Below are positions 10,265 to 20,410 of a stretch of 64,000 bases of DNA, piece after piece. Position 1 is the stretch's first letter. Every line of letters begins with the position of its first letter. The notes beneath the pieces are model-generated. The model had not been told where the DNA came from. It did not search any database and was given only the letters and a program-made list of their open reading frames with translations. The stretch comes from Rhynchopus euleeides. Taxonomy: Eukaryota; Euglenozoa; Diplonemea; Diplonemida; Diplonemidae. A program made the position numbers and the translations under genes. The DNA lies in contig OY723302.1 in NCBI GenBank assembly GCA_963210315.1, forward strand, positions 682,001 through 746,000, given 5' to 3'.

Positions 10265-10415
10265 CCGGGGTTTGTAGGGGGAGATGCTCGCATTTTTTTT
10301 TCGGGGCCAAAATGGGTAGTTTTTGGACATCAGAGGGCACTGCGACCACGCACAGGCCTCGGAAACGCGATTCTCGGGCCTCAAATGAGAGACAGGTCCA
10401 CACGAAAAAACGAAT
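10265..10415 (+). repeat. dispersed ~180-bp repeat family, copy 1
   Basis: Shares a TGTAGGGGGA start, GTTTTTGGACATC, GCACTGCGACCA, AGGCCTCGGAAA and GGGCCTCAAATG-type blocks with 19990-20200 and 20235-20410. Confidence 0.75.
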
Positions 10416-10430
10416 AGTGATGAACCCACA

Positions 10431-11810
10431 GAGGTTGCCCCATGCCTTGGAACCTATCTGCGAGGTTGCCCCATGCCTGGGAACCTATGTTAGAGGTTGC
10501 CCCATGCCTTGGAACCTATCTGCGAGGTTGCCCCATGCCTTGGAACCTATGTGAGAGGTTGCCCCATGCCTTGGAACCTATCTGCGAGGTTGCCCCATGC
10601 CTTGGAACCTATCTGCGAGGTTGCCCCATGCCTGGGAACCTATGTGAGAGGTTGCCCCATGCCTTGGAACCTATGGTAGAGGTTGCCCCATGCCTTGGAA
10701 CCTATCTGCGAGGTTGCCCCATGCCTGGGAACCTATGTTAGAGGTTGCCCCATGCCTTGGAACCTATCTGCGAGGTTGCCCCATGCCTTGGAACCTATGT
10801 GAGAGGTTGCCCCATGCCTTGGAACCTATCTGCGAGGTTGCCCCATGCCTTGGAACCTATGTGAGAGGTTGCCCCATGCCTTGGAACCTATCTGCGAGGT
10901 TGCCCCATGCCTGGGAACCTATGTGAGAGGTTGCCCCATGCCTTGGAACCTATCTGCGAGGTTGCCCCATGCCTGGGAACCTATGTGAGAGGTTGCCCCA
11001 TGCCTTGGAACCTATCTGCGAGGTTGCCCCATGCCTGGGAACCTATGTTAGAGGTTGCCCCATGCCTTGGAACCTATCTGCGAGGTTGCCCCATGCCTTG
11101 GAACCTATGTGAGAGGTTGCCCCATGCCTTGGAACCTATCTGCGAGGTTGCCCCATGCCTTGGAACCTATCTGCGAGGTTGCCCCATGCCTGGGAACCTA
11201 TGTGAGAGGTTGCCCCATGCCTTGGAACCTACGTTAGAGGTTGCCCCATGCCTTGGAACCTATCTGCGAGGTTGCCCCATGCCTGGGAACCTATGTTAGA
11301 CGTTGCCCCATGCCTTGGAACCTATCTGCGAGGTTGCCCCATGCCTGGGAACCTATGTGAGAGGTTGCCCCATGCCTTGGAACCTATGTTAGAGGTTGCC
11401 CCATGCCTTGGAACCTATCTGCGAGGTTGCCCCATGCCTGGGAACCTATGCTAGAGGTTGCCCCATGCCTTGGAACCTATCTGCGAGGTTGCCCCATGCC
11501 TGGGAACCTATGTTAGACGTTGCCCCATGCCTTGGAACCTATCTGCGAGGTTGCCCCATGCCTTGGAACCTATGTGAGAGGTTGCCCCATGCCTTGGAAC
11601 CTATCTGCGAGGTTGCCCCATGCCTGGGAACCTATGTTAGAGGTTGCCCCATGCCTTGGAACCTATCTGCGAGGTTGCCCCATGCCTTGGAACCTATGTG
11701 AGAGGTTGCCCCATGCCTTGGAACCTATCTGCGAGGTTGCCCCATGCCTTGGAACCTATCTGCGAGGTTGCCCCATGCCTTGGAACCTATCTGCGAGGTT
11801 GCCCCATGCC
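10431..11810 (+). repeat. 31-bp tandem array, 44 full units plus a partial 45th
   Basis: The unit starts GAGGTTGCCCCATGCC, continues TTGGAACCTAT or TGGGAACCTAT, and ends in a variable four or five bases (CTGC, GTGA, GTTA, GCTA). The period is exactly 31 bp: 1,364 bp from the first unit to the 45th at 11795, which is cut after 16 bp. Two variants, with CCTTGG or CCTGGG in the middle, tend to alternate. As 31 is not a multiple of 3, each frame cycles through the unit every 93 bp, giving open but meaningless peptide. The ATG in CCCATGCC of the last partial unit is the transposase start codon. Confidence 0.97.
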
Positions 11811-14800
11811 AACGAGCAGAGCCACGACCATCCCGTGGACTCCAGACTTCGACGGCACGCCGTACGCCGCTTCTAACGCGTCGGCCGACTTCTGCCCCAG
11901 CTTCAGCTTCGACGACGACCGGCAGTCACCACCTCCACCGCCCGTGGCCCGCAGCCTCTTGTCACCTGGGGGCGACCAGCGGGCGGCATTCAAACGGCAA
12001 GGGGTGCTGTTTCTACGCACGTTGGTGCAAGAGTTGGATCCGGCGGCAGACCCCCACGGAGATCTTGTGCCACCAAGCGCCGCGGCGGTCGCTCCCCCAC
12101 AGCACAGGCGGGAGGAAGTACCCCTGTCGCAGGGTGAAGACCTGCAAATGGCAAGCCCCCCACCACCACCACCAAGCGCCCCGGCGGTAGCTCCCCAACA
12201 GCGCAGCAGGGATGCAGCACCCCTGCCGCAGATGCCAAGCCCCCCCAAGAAGAAGCGGAAGGAGCCGACGCCTCCCTCGCCTGTGGGGGAGGATGCCGTG
12301 CACCGGGACACGCCGTCCTACGAGAACCTGAGCGCAAAGAAGCTTTCAGTCCCCAGCCAGGCCACCCTCGACTCCATTGCGGAAAAGGCGGAGGTTAGAC
12401 GCCGGTTCGAGGAGGAGTACAACACCTTGTTCACCCGGCTAATGGATGCCATCCCCCAGATGAACGGAGACGGCCTCCTGGAGTCTGTCCACCCGCGGGT
12501 GGATGCCACCATCAACGGGCATGCCCGTAAGAAGTTTCTGGAGGACTACCGCGAGGCGACGGTCCAGTTCCTGAGGGGCACGGGGTTTTCAGCAGACCTG
12601 CAGCACATCCTGACCGCACTTCGCCAGGGGACAATGCCGAGGGGGTGCACCCAGGCTTTGTCTGTGGGGGCGGGCAAGGCGATTACACGCCTGCGGTACC
12701 GGGTAATGCGGCGTCGTGTCGCTTTGGCCCGGAAACAGCGCTACGCAGCAGCGGCGGCGGCGCGCGAGGAGGAGGTGGGAACTGCCCCTGACCCCGACCG
12801 GGATGTGGTTGTGGGCGCTGGGTGTGGGACGTCGCAGACGATGGAAGAGGCGTTTGTGGCGAAGAAGGAGGCGAAGGAGTTCGGGAAGGACGCACGCCAA
12901 GCGGCTGGCCTGAACCGCCGCGGCCGCCCCGCCAAGCAGGCCGTGGTTGAGGCGGAGGAGAAGGCGGTGGAGGCGCGCAAGGAGGGGGCGAAAACCTCCA
13001 GTTACGCCGAGGCGTGGCAGGACCACGACGCCGGACGCGTCCACCGCTACCTCGACGAGGCTGCCGAGATGCGCCTGAAGATGGCGGATCTGCGGAAGAC
13101 GAAGGAGGAGAAGGATGCGGACCACCCGCTCCTCGGGCACAAGACGGAGGATGTGGATGTGAGAGCCTGGCTTCCCTTCTTTGGATACCCTGATGCCAGG
13201 ACGGACTTCTCCTTCGCTGCCACTGGGTTCCACCCCTGGCAGCTCACCAAGCTCTACGACCTCTACGGCGGGGAAAAGGCATGCCCCCGTCGCTGCCTCC
13301 TCATCTCCCTGGTGTACCTCCGCCACATGCCCCTTTTGAAGAAGGAGGCTTACAAACAGCACCTCCCTGGTGTGTCCCTCGAGCGCGAGACTCTCTCGGC
13401 GGAGTACAACAAGGGGGTGATGCATCTGCTCTCCAGCATGGATGAGATCGGGACAGATGTGGAGGGTCGTCAGTGGTTCACGAAGCCCTGGGCTCACCGC
13501 TCAGTGAACCACTTCCCCTTCGAGCCCCTCGCGTCGCTTGCGGTGGACGTGTTCCCCGTGTACGTCTGTGCAAACAAGGCAGACTACAGCGGGTACTACT
13601 CCCGCCACGCGAAGAAGGTGCAGCTGTGCGTGACCGCCCTCGGGTTCATTGCGGGGTTGTCGGCGCTGAACCCCGGGCCCCGACCCGATGGGGATATCTG
13701 GGGATCCGCCAGGCAGGCCCCGAAGGCCGACAGCTACAAGCGGGTCCCCCTCCGGCCGAACGACATCGTCCTCGGTGATGGGGCATATGCTGACGCAGCA
13801 TGTGTGGTGATCCCGAACCGCCGCGTCGCGAAGTCCAACGACGAGAACAGGGCGTCGGACTTCGACTTCTTCACCCGCCTGCGTACTCCTGCGTGCGTGG
13901 AGTTTAACCGCGCACACGCTGCTGCCCGTTCGCGTGTGGAGAGGGCCATCGCACGGCTGAAGCAGTCGTTCAAGGTCTTCCGGGAGATCTGGAACCTGCA
14001 GAATGTCACGGGCGGCCTCGAATGGCTGAACTCGTGCTTCCAGGTGTGTGCCCACCTCCACAACTTCAGGCTTCGCTGGAGTATCCCGGAGATGCCCCTG
14101 TGCGGGTACACGCTCAAGGCGAGCACGCTCACCCGCCAGCAGACCACGGCGAAGTACCCGTGGAGCGAGGCTGATGCTCTGGCCTCGCAGGCTGCGGCCG
14201 ACGCCCTGCTGGAGTTGTGGGCTAAGAAGAAGAAGAAGGCCACGTGGCAGACCCTCGTAGCCAGGGAGGCATGGGGCGCCCTCACTGACGCCGAGCTGTC
14301 GGTGGAACCTGGGACCTGGAAGTCCTCCGCGAGCAGGGAGGTGTGGAGTCCCTCCGCCGATAAGGATCGGCTCTTCATGGACGGTGCGGAAGAGGATGAC
14401 GTGGACGCGGGCAGTCTGCGGTCCTCGGAGTGTGGCGATCTGGAGAGCGGCGACTCGTCGGACACGGAAGATTCGTCTGACTTCTCCCCTTCTTCCTCTT
14501 CTTCCCCGCATACCTCTTCAACAACAACGACTACTACTACTACTTCCTCTTCTGCCTCTTCGTCTGCATCTTCTTCATCTTCTGACGACGAGAGACCACG
14601 GAAAAAGAAGCGCACCTCCGAAGCCCCGCCCCCTGCGAAGGAGAAGAAGACCTCTGCGCAGCCGCAGAAGCAGGCGCCCCCTACGAAGGAGAAGAAGACC
14701 CCTGCGCAGCCGCAGAAGCAGGCGCCCCCTACGAAGGAGAAGAAGACCCCTGCGCAGCCGCAGAAGAAGCGGCCTTCAGAGAGCTCGCCTGCTAGCGGGA

Positions 14801-14916
14801 CGGCCCCCCCAAACAAGAAACCCAGGGGGGGGTCTGCTACCCCCAAGCAAAAGGCCGCTCCGAAGAAGGGTGGGGCGAAGAAGCCCGGCGGGAAGGCTGC
14901 GAAGAAGGGCAGGTAA
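11806..14916 (+). CDS. PIF/Harbinger-type transposase (DDE_Tnp_4 fold)
   Basis: A 1,036-aa transposase likely to cut and paste its own element. I start at the ATG of the last, partial array unit, because upstream frame is only repeat translation. An SV40-like nuclear signal (PPKKKRKE) lies near residue 147. A basic, Ala-rich middle leads to a helix-turn-helix-like segment (TGFHPWQLTKLYDLYGG) before the catalytic core. The core shows Asp 581 (LAVDVFP), YSGYYSRHAKKVQ, Asp 658 (VLGDGAYAD) and Glu 712 (RVERAIARLKQSFKVFRE), all characteristic of DDE_Tnp_4. The tail after about residue 855 is acidic then Ser/Thr/Lys-rich, with three 16-residue PPTKEKKTPAQPQK-type repeats (nt 14626-14770) and a second basic cluster. 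The tail is far longer than in usual Harbinger transposases and may bind DNA or chromatin. The frame is intact, so the protein may be active. Confidence 0.9.
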   Translation: MPTSRATTIPWTPDFDGTPYAASNASADFCPSFSFDDDRQSPPPPPVARSLLSPGGDQRAAFKRQGVLFLRTLVQELDPAADPHGDLVPPSAAAVAPPQHRREEVPLSQGEDLQMASPPPPPPSAPAVAPQQRSRDAAPLPQMPSPPKKKRKEPTPPSPVGEDAVHRDTPSYENLSAKKLSVPSQATLDSIAEKAEVRRRFEEEYNTLFTRLMDAIPQMNGDGLLESVHPRVDATINGHARKKFLEDYREATVQFLRGTGFSADLQHILTALRQGTMPRGCTQALSVGAGKAITRLRYRVMRRRVALARKQRYAAAAAAREEEVGTAPDPDRDVVVGAGCGTSQTMEEAFVAKKEAKEFGKDARQAAGLNRRGRPAKQAVVEAEEKAVEARKEGAKTSSYAEAWQDHDAGRVHRYLDEAAEMRLKMADLRKTKEEKDADHPLLGHKTEDVDVRAWLPFFGYPDARTDFSFAATGFHPWQLTKLYDLYGGEKACPRRCLLISLVYLRHMPLLKKEAYKQHLPGVSLERETLSAEYNKGVMHLLSSMDEIGTDVEGRQWFTKPWAHRSVNHFPFEPLASLAVDVFPVYVCANKADYSGYYSRHAKKVQLCVTALGFIAGLSALNPGPRPDGDIWGSARQAPKADSYKRVPLRPNDIVLGDGAYADAACVVIPNRRVAKSNDENRASDFDFFTRLRTPACVEFNRAHAAARSRVERAIARLKQSFKVFREIWNLQNVTGGLEWLNSCFQVCAHLHNFRLRWSIPEMPLCGYTLKASTLTRQQTTAKYPWSEADALASQAAADALLELWAKKKKKATWQTLVAREAWGALTDAELSVEPGTWKSSASREVWSPSADKDRLFMDGAEEDDVDAGSLRSSECGDLESGDSSDTEDSSDFSPSSSSSPHTSSTTTTTTTTSSSASSSASSSSSDDERPRKKKRTSEAPPPAKEKKTSAQPQKQAPPTKEKKTPAQPQKQAPPTKEKKTPAQPQKKRPSESSPASGTAPPNKKPRGGSATPKQKAAPKKGGAKKPGGKAAKKGR

Positions 14917-14921
14917 TTGCC

Positions 14922-14951
14922 AGGCAGGGTCGAAGAGATGACGCCCTGCCT
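14922..14951 (+). terminator. 3' hairpin just after the transposase stop
   Basis: AGGCAGGG (14922-14929) pairs perfectly with CCCTGCCT (14944-14951) across a 14-nt loop, followed by a T-rich stretch. It could be a 3'-end processing or stability element; no eukaryotic terminator rule is proven here. Confidence 0.4.
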
Positions 14952-15730
14952 CGTTTTGTTATGATCTATGGTTTGCTTCGTTTCGTTATCTGTGATTTTG
15001 GGCTTGCAGAACTCAGTGCAGTTGACAGCTCTGATGAGCTGTGGCTACACTATTCCAGCAGGTATTTGTTTCGCATTCGTTTCGTCTGTCGAAGATCCAT
15101 CGGCAGAAACTTTTCCGGGCCCGGGCTTTCCTTTTCGACCCCCCCCCCCCGCCATATCAGGCGAGTGTCAGACATCCTTCCCAGTAAGTGGAAGATCCCG
15201 CGCTCTTCAACGCGCGGCCGAGGTATCATCCTTCCGAGATTCTTTCGGTGGAGCCTCCGACCTTCAGTGTCCTTCCCACGTGCCTTTCCCTTTTTTAACC
15301 AAAGAAAGGAGCAGATCACGTCCATGTGGTGTGACTTACTTAGCGACTTGGATATCGTATCAGTTCTCGTGCGGTCGTCTCTCGTGGACTGTTTGTTGTT
15401 CCGTCAGCGGCATTCTGCCGGTGTGCCGTACCGTGTCGCAGATCAGACCGGACTGACAGGAGGCCCCCGCCCCCCCCCCCCTACTCCCACTGGCCGTTGC
15501 GGATGCTTGCTGCAGCAAGCTTGGGGTTTGTCCAGCGGATGCTTTTTCATCACATGTCATTCACATATCATCGGGTTCTTCGGGTGTCCCATTCAAAAAA
15601 ACACCCGAAAAATATCACAACTTTGCTAAACTGGACCCAACTCCCCATACTCTTTTTTTCGCCTTTTTTCATCGAAATTCAGCGTTTTTTCCCCGATTTT
15701 TTTAAATTTTTTTGACAAAATTGGATATAA
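14952..15730. other. non-coding right arm of the candidate transposon
   Basis: About 780 bp after the transposase with no convincing gene. It contains C runs near 15140 and 15470 and AT-rich DNA from 15590 on. Open frames here lack domains and run through the homopolymers. Confidence 0.55.
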
Positions 15731-15742
15731 TCGACACCCCCC
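15731..15742 (-). repeat. right terminal inverted repeat of candidate Harbinger element
   Basis: TCGACACCCCCC, the exact inverse of 10048-10059, followed by TAA (15743-15745). Confidence 0.55.
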
Positions 15743-15796
15743 TAAAAATCAATAAAAATCCATAAAATTCCATAAAAATCCATAAAAGTCAATCCC
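15743..15796. repeat. A-rich AAAATCCAT repeat
   Basis: Four or five degenerate copies of AAAAATCCATAA or AAAATTCCATAA. A similar A-rich stretch lies left of 10045, so this looks like the insertion target. Confidence 0.7.
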
Positions 15797-16258
15797 CCGT
15801 GTATGTGTGGGGGTGAGCGAGCTGCCCACCCACTATCCCACCCCTGCCTCCTGCACACAACACGATAATATAGACTCTGTCCGTCGGTGGACCCATAAGA
15901 GGGACCTGGGGCGGGATTTTCGGGATTTTCGGAAAAACCCCAAAGGGCTAACAGCGAAAATCTGTAGTTCGGCGAAAGCCCGCATATTTCTGACATCTCC
16001 TGGGAAAGGAAAACCAGGGCACTACCCCCTATGAGGCAAGCTCAGGAAGTGCCCTCGCAAGTCAGATTCTTGCCACTGTACAAAACAGGGGGTACCCATA
16101 CAAACACAGGAGGGATGATTGAGGGATGATCCCTCTCCCTTGCTCCGTGTCGGTGTCTCCGCGTGCGACCAGCAAGCCTTGCGCCCAGGCATCTCAGAGT
16201 GGGGGTGTTTGTTAACATGTTTGGGTGGATGAGTGTTCTCAGCCAAGCAAAAACCCCA

Positions 16259-16360
16259 AAGGGGGTCAAAAAAGTCAAAAAAATCACTGAAAACACACCC
16301 AAAAAAATCAAAAAAATCCAAAAAAAAATCAAACCCAAAAAAATCCAAAAAAATCAAGGC
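16259..16360. repeat. A-rich AAAAAAATC tandem repeat
   Basis: About ten degenerate units of AAAAAAATC or AAAAAAGTC in 100 bp. The minus-strand open frame across it is an Asp/Phe-rich artefact. Confidence 0.8.
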
Positions 16361-18419
16361 ACACATCACTGGGGGGCTGTTTGCTCTAACACAACGCACC
16401 CGCCATTCCCCCCTCCCCTGTTCACACCCATCTTTGCTTTGATTGATGCCTTCACATCTTTCTTTGACACCGCGCCAACCCCGCCCTTCGCACTTCTCAC
16501 TTCTCAACCAAAGGTCTTTCGGTGCTAGATTTCGCGGCTCTTTTTTCTGCCCGTGTGATTTCTGCTGCTGTGCCTCCACTCCCCCCCCCCCCCCGCAACC
16601 CCCCAAAAAGGGAAAACATCGGAAGTAACTGTTTCCGCTCTCATCTTGTCCTCAAACCATGTCCACAAGAATGCAACCGTGCGGCCAGAAGAACCACCGG
16701 AGCTGGTTGCTCCCTCACATCGGGGGGGGGGAGGGGCACGGTGTATAGTCTCGTCTTGAAAACCATCCTAATTCGCAGAATCGCAGGATCCCCACGTTGA
16801 CACATCGAAAGCAAACAAAAGAAAGAGGGGGTCTTTGCTGGTCGACAAACTTCGACAAACTTCTTCAGTTTTCAGCCAATTCAACAGGAAATGCACCAAA
16901 ATGCACTGACGACCACCCCGTAGCGAAGACCCCCAGAGAATCAGATTTAAACAAAATACCCCCCCTCCTCCCCCCCCCTTCCCCCGCCACAGTCTGTACG
17001 TCGATGCCAAACAAAATATGGAACCTGGGAGAGGATGGGGTTGGGGTCTATTGGGGCTAGGGGGTGGGAGCGTTGCCGAGTTTAAAAATATGGCTGGGAG
17101 GGGGGGGGCGGGTGGGTGGAGAGCGGGGTTGAGGAGGGGCATGTGATGTATTTTTTTTGTTCGCCGCTGCGGGAATTGTTGACGGAAATATGCGAAAATC
17201 GCCCCCGCTTCCGCACGTGAGAGGAAGGGCCTCCCCACGAGTTCCTCCTCCACGGCCCGCCCAGCTTTCCACGCCGGCATGCCAGAGAAGCGTGCGACAC
17301 AAGCCAGCTGCAAATCGTCTCGCGGCTCAGTCGAGCCCGGACCCAGCAGGCTACCACCCGGAAACCGTGGTGCCGTGATTGATTCAAGAGTCTTGACAAG
17401 AGTCGTTTACTGGTAACACGATCTACCTTGATCCCAGAGGTTGACTGGGATGCGGTGGAAGGCTGGGGTGCCCTCTCTGAGGTGCTGAGGTGAGGGGGCT
17501 CTTGCCCCAGCCTCGCACGGCAACCCGGATGGGGATGGCGCATGTTTGTGCTCAGATTTGAATTCGTTTTTTCAGCGAAAAAAATGACAAAAAATATCTC
17601 CAACAAAAAAAAAAGCCTCTCGCCGGGGAGGGGGGTGGGGGGTGGGGGTGGATGTTGCAGTGACGCGGTCAACAAATCGTCCAAATCGTTCAGTTAAAAA
17701 ACATGCGACTTCAGAAAAAATAGCACCGCCCTGGCATGGGGAGGAGGACGAGGGGCAGGGGGAAGGGGTTGTTGGCGTGCCCCCTTCCCCCCCCCCCCTC
17801 CTCCCTTCCCCTTTCATTTCATTTTATTTCCATTCCTTTCCTCTCCCCCCCCCCCCCCCGACTCCACGCTACACTCACACGTTAATAGGGGATGTTTTTG
17901 TTGTCTTGTGCAGGAGGTTCTCTGTCCGTCAACCCCTTCCCCGTCTCCCGAGAATCAAGAGGGGTGGTGGGGGTTGCGTTTATTTCGCTCACACCACATA
18001 CACCACGCTCATGAGTGCAGCTGCAGTAGGTTTTGGGGTCTCCTTCCCGTACTACACAGGAACAGGATCAGGTGTGATATCCGCAGCGATGCTATAAAAA
18101 AAGGCACGAAAAAAATAGTACGCGTGCGTGATATATGGTTGCACCTTCCCTGTTGACAACCACCGGATGACAAATGAATTCCGGATGAATTCCGTTCAAC
18201 AAAAGGATAGTCTCAAAACTGCATGGATACCCCAGAGCCGATCTGGCTGGCACAGCCCCGTGTTCGTTTGTAGGCTTCACAGGCTTTGAGGCGAATACGG
18301 GGCCGGGGGGGATGGATGCTCGTGCGGCATGGGCCACTGATATGCCAGTTTCTCGCTTCTTTTGCCAAGGAGGATTCTTCATATTCCTGGATTTCCCGAA
18401 TTTCCTGGATTTCCCCCGG
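16361..18419. other. intergenic, no gene seen
   Basis: Mixed-composition DNA with long C runs (near 16580, 16965, 17785 and 17846) and G runs (near 16725 and 17100), and TG/CA-poor spacers. Open frames are short and consist of homopolymer translation. Confidence 0.55.
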
Positions 18420-18722
18420 CCCCTTAGGCGGTTTCAGGGCGGACAGGGCGGACAGGCCCGGACCCGGAAATCCGGGTGTCCGGATGTCCGGGTCCAATTT
18501 TGACCCCCCCCCCCCCCCCGGACATTTCCCGAATTTCCCGCCCGGACATGTCCGGGCGGACATCCGGACATCCAGAAATGTCCGCCCCGGACAGGGCGGA
18601 CATGTCCGGGCGGACATTTTCTGGTGTCCGGATGTCCGGGCGGACATGTCCGGACCCGGAAATTCGGGAAATCCAATTTTGACCCCCCCCCCCCCCCCCC
18701 CCCCCCCGGACATGTCCGGCCA
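18420..18722. repeat. palindromic GGACATGTCC cluster with tandem poly-C units
   Basis: About 25 overlapping GGACAT/ATGTCC half-sites make a mesh of direct and inverted 10-bp palindromes. Two flanking units share CCGGAAAT, TCCAATTTTGA and a C run followed by GGACAT (18497-18528 and 18671-18715). Confidence 0.85.
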
Positions 18723-19492
18723 GGACCTCAATAGTTTGATTTTTGGTCCAGAAAATAGTTTGAAAATTTTTGAAATCTGGGTGCAGGCCTGGGCGGGGAA
18801 CGAGCCCTTTTTCCAGGTTTTTTGGGTCGGGGAACCAGGTTTTTTCTAAGAATTTTTACAAGGGAATTTTTGCTCGCCCCCCCACAGTTTCCAGGCGCGT
18901 GCCCGTCAGGCGGGACTTTTTCTCTGATTTCTCTCCGCGTCATCATTGACAGCTCTCGAGTGATGCCCAGAGATGCTTGCGGCAGAGAGTGCCCCTCATG
19001 CGCGTTACAGCTGAAAATGAATGAGGATCATCTGGCACTCGTTCTCATCGGGGGTTGTGCTCTGCAGGGACTCAATACACCTTGGCACTCTCGCAGGGCT
19101 GGACATGCCAGCAGCTGGAGGACAGTTACAAAGCTGCCCCCGACGCCACCCACCTGCTGGCCCCTTCAGGTCTGAAAGCCCAAAAGCTCCAGGGGATTTT
19201 GCAGTGGTGCGCACCATATTCAGCGCAGGGTGATCTCTCCGATTTTCCAAAACTGCTGGTTTACGGGTTTGGGGAACGGTCGTCGGCAGACCGTTGAAAT
19301 GCCCGTGTTAGCAAGGCACACTCACGTTTCAGGTAGCGTGTCGCGTGTCACGCATGTCGCGAACGCGGCAAGTGTACCTCCCAGGTGGGGAAACCCGACC
19401 TCCTGTCCGATGTCAGTCAGGCTTCGAAGAAGCGCTTCATGGATGCGGCGCTGACCCGGGGAAGTGAGATAGATGGACGGGCACACGCTACA

Positions 19493-19546
19493 TGGGGGGT
19501 CTGGGGGGCGTGAGCCCCCCAGCCGCCGGAGGCCACGGTAGCGAAC
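19493..19546 (+). repeat. GC hairpin repeat module, copy 2
   Basis: GGGGGGTCTGGGGGGC, short loop, GCCCCCCAGCCGCCGGAGG, then CCACGGTAGCGAACATC. It is preceded by CACACGCTACAT, which is shared with copy 5. Confidence 0.9.
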
Positions 19547-19664
19547 ATCTGTTCGTGTGGGCGTACAGATTCTGTGCGAGTTGGCTGCGTCCTCAGAGGC
19601 GACTGGAGTGGTTGGACCCCGACTTGATGGGATTCGAAGGACTTGAGTACGAGATATACGCCAC

Positions 19665-19718
19665 AGGGGGGTCTGGGGGGCGGAGCCCCCCAGCCGCCGG
19701 AGGCCACGGTAGTGAACG
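19665..19718 (+). repeat. GC hairpin repeat module, copy 3
   Basis: Same core as copy 2, ending CCACGGTAGTGAACGTC. Confidence 0.9.
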
Positions 19719-19989
19719 TCTGGCTCTCCAGTTGGCCAGCAAGGCGAACGGTACGTGGGACAGACTTCCCTTCCATCCTTGTGCGCGCCCTGTCGACTGG
19801 GGAAAACTTAGAAAAAGTTTTTTCCTCTGCGAAACAACCTGAGAAAAAAATTCCCCTAACAAAATTCTTAGAAAAAAACTTTTTTTCCCCTTACAAAAAT
19901 TCTTAGAAAAAAAGTTCAGAATCCTGAAAGTGGGGAACAAGCCCCCCAGTTAGGAACAGCCCTGTCTGGGTGCCCAAAAAAAAATTTCC

Positions 19990-20200
19990 TAAGACCGGCG
20001 ATTTGTAGGGGGACCCTTTCGAATTTTTTTTGGGGAAGGGTAAATTGAACGTTTTTGGCCAAATGAAGCCACTGCGACCATTCCCGGGCCTCGGAAATCA
20101 GATTTTTGCCCCTCAAATGCGGTGCCGGTCCGGACAAAAAACCGAAAAAATCGTGAAAAATGGCCCATTTTCCCCAGCCAAAAATGGGCCAAAAATGCCC
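19990..20200 (+). repeat. dispersed ~180-bp repeat family, copy 2
   Basis: Blocks TTTGTAGGGGGACC, TTGAACGTTTTTGG, CCACTGCGACCATTCCC, CCTCGGAAAT and CCTCAAATG occur in the same order as at 20235-20410. Confidence 0.85.
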
Positions 20201-20234
20201 CCCGGACACCCCCAGAGACATGTCCTAATCCGGG

Positions 20235-20410
20235 GTGCCAGTAGGGGGGACCTTTCGTTTTTTTTCTTCGAGGAGAGGTCAATTGAACGTTTTTGGACAT
20301 CTGAGGCCACTGCGACCATTCCCAGGCCTCGGAAATGAGATTTTTGGCCCTCAAATGGGGTACCGGTCCCCACGAAATTCCGAAAAAATCATGAAAATCG
20401 AAAGGTCCCA
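20235..20410 (+). repeat. dispersed ~180-bp repeat family, copy 3
   Basis: In direct tandem with copy 2, with the same block order and a GGGGTACCGGTCC end. A 5' fragment of the family also lies near 23120-23160. Confidence 0.85.

Larger units (their letters stand above)
10048..15742 (+). mobile_element. candidate PIF/Harbinger DNA transposon with TAA duplication
   Basis: A Harbinger-type transposase gene sits between 12-bp inverted repeats GGGGGGTGTCGA (10048-10059) and its complement (15731-15742). Both are flanked outward by TAA, the target triplet typical of PIF/Harbinger elements. The inverted repeats fade after about 12-19 bp. The insertion lies in A-rich AAATCCATAA repeats, so a matching TAA could arise by chance, and a further TCGACACCCC at 10193-10202 offers an alternative inner terminus. 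No Myb-like second gene is recognisable inside. The coding assignment is firm and the exact ends are inferred. Confidence 0.6.

Noticed and set aside
10442..11701. Proteins of repeating MPWNLSARLPHALEP type
   Set aside because: They are translations of the 31-bp array cycling through three frames and do not represent genes.
10431..11810. Possible CRISPR array
   Set aside because: Units follow each other with no spacers, the period is fixed at 31 bp, only the last few bases vary, and the context is eukaryotic with no cas genes.
16022..16606. Minus-strand frame with FLDFFGFDFF repeats
   Set aside because: Translation of the A-rich AAAAAAATC repeat.
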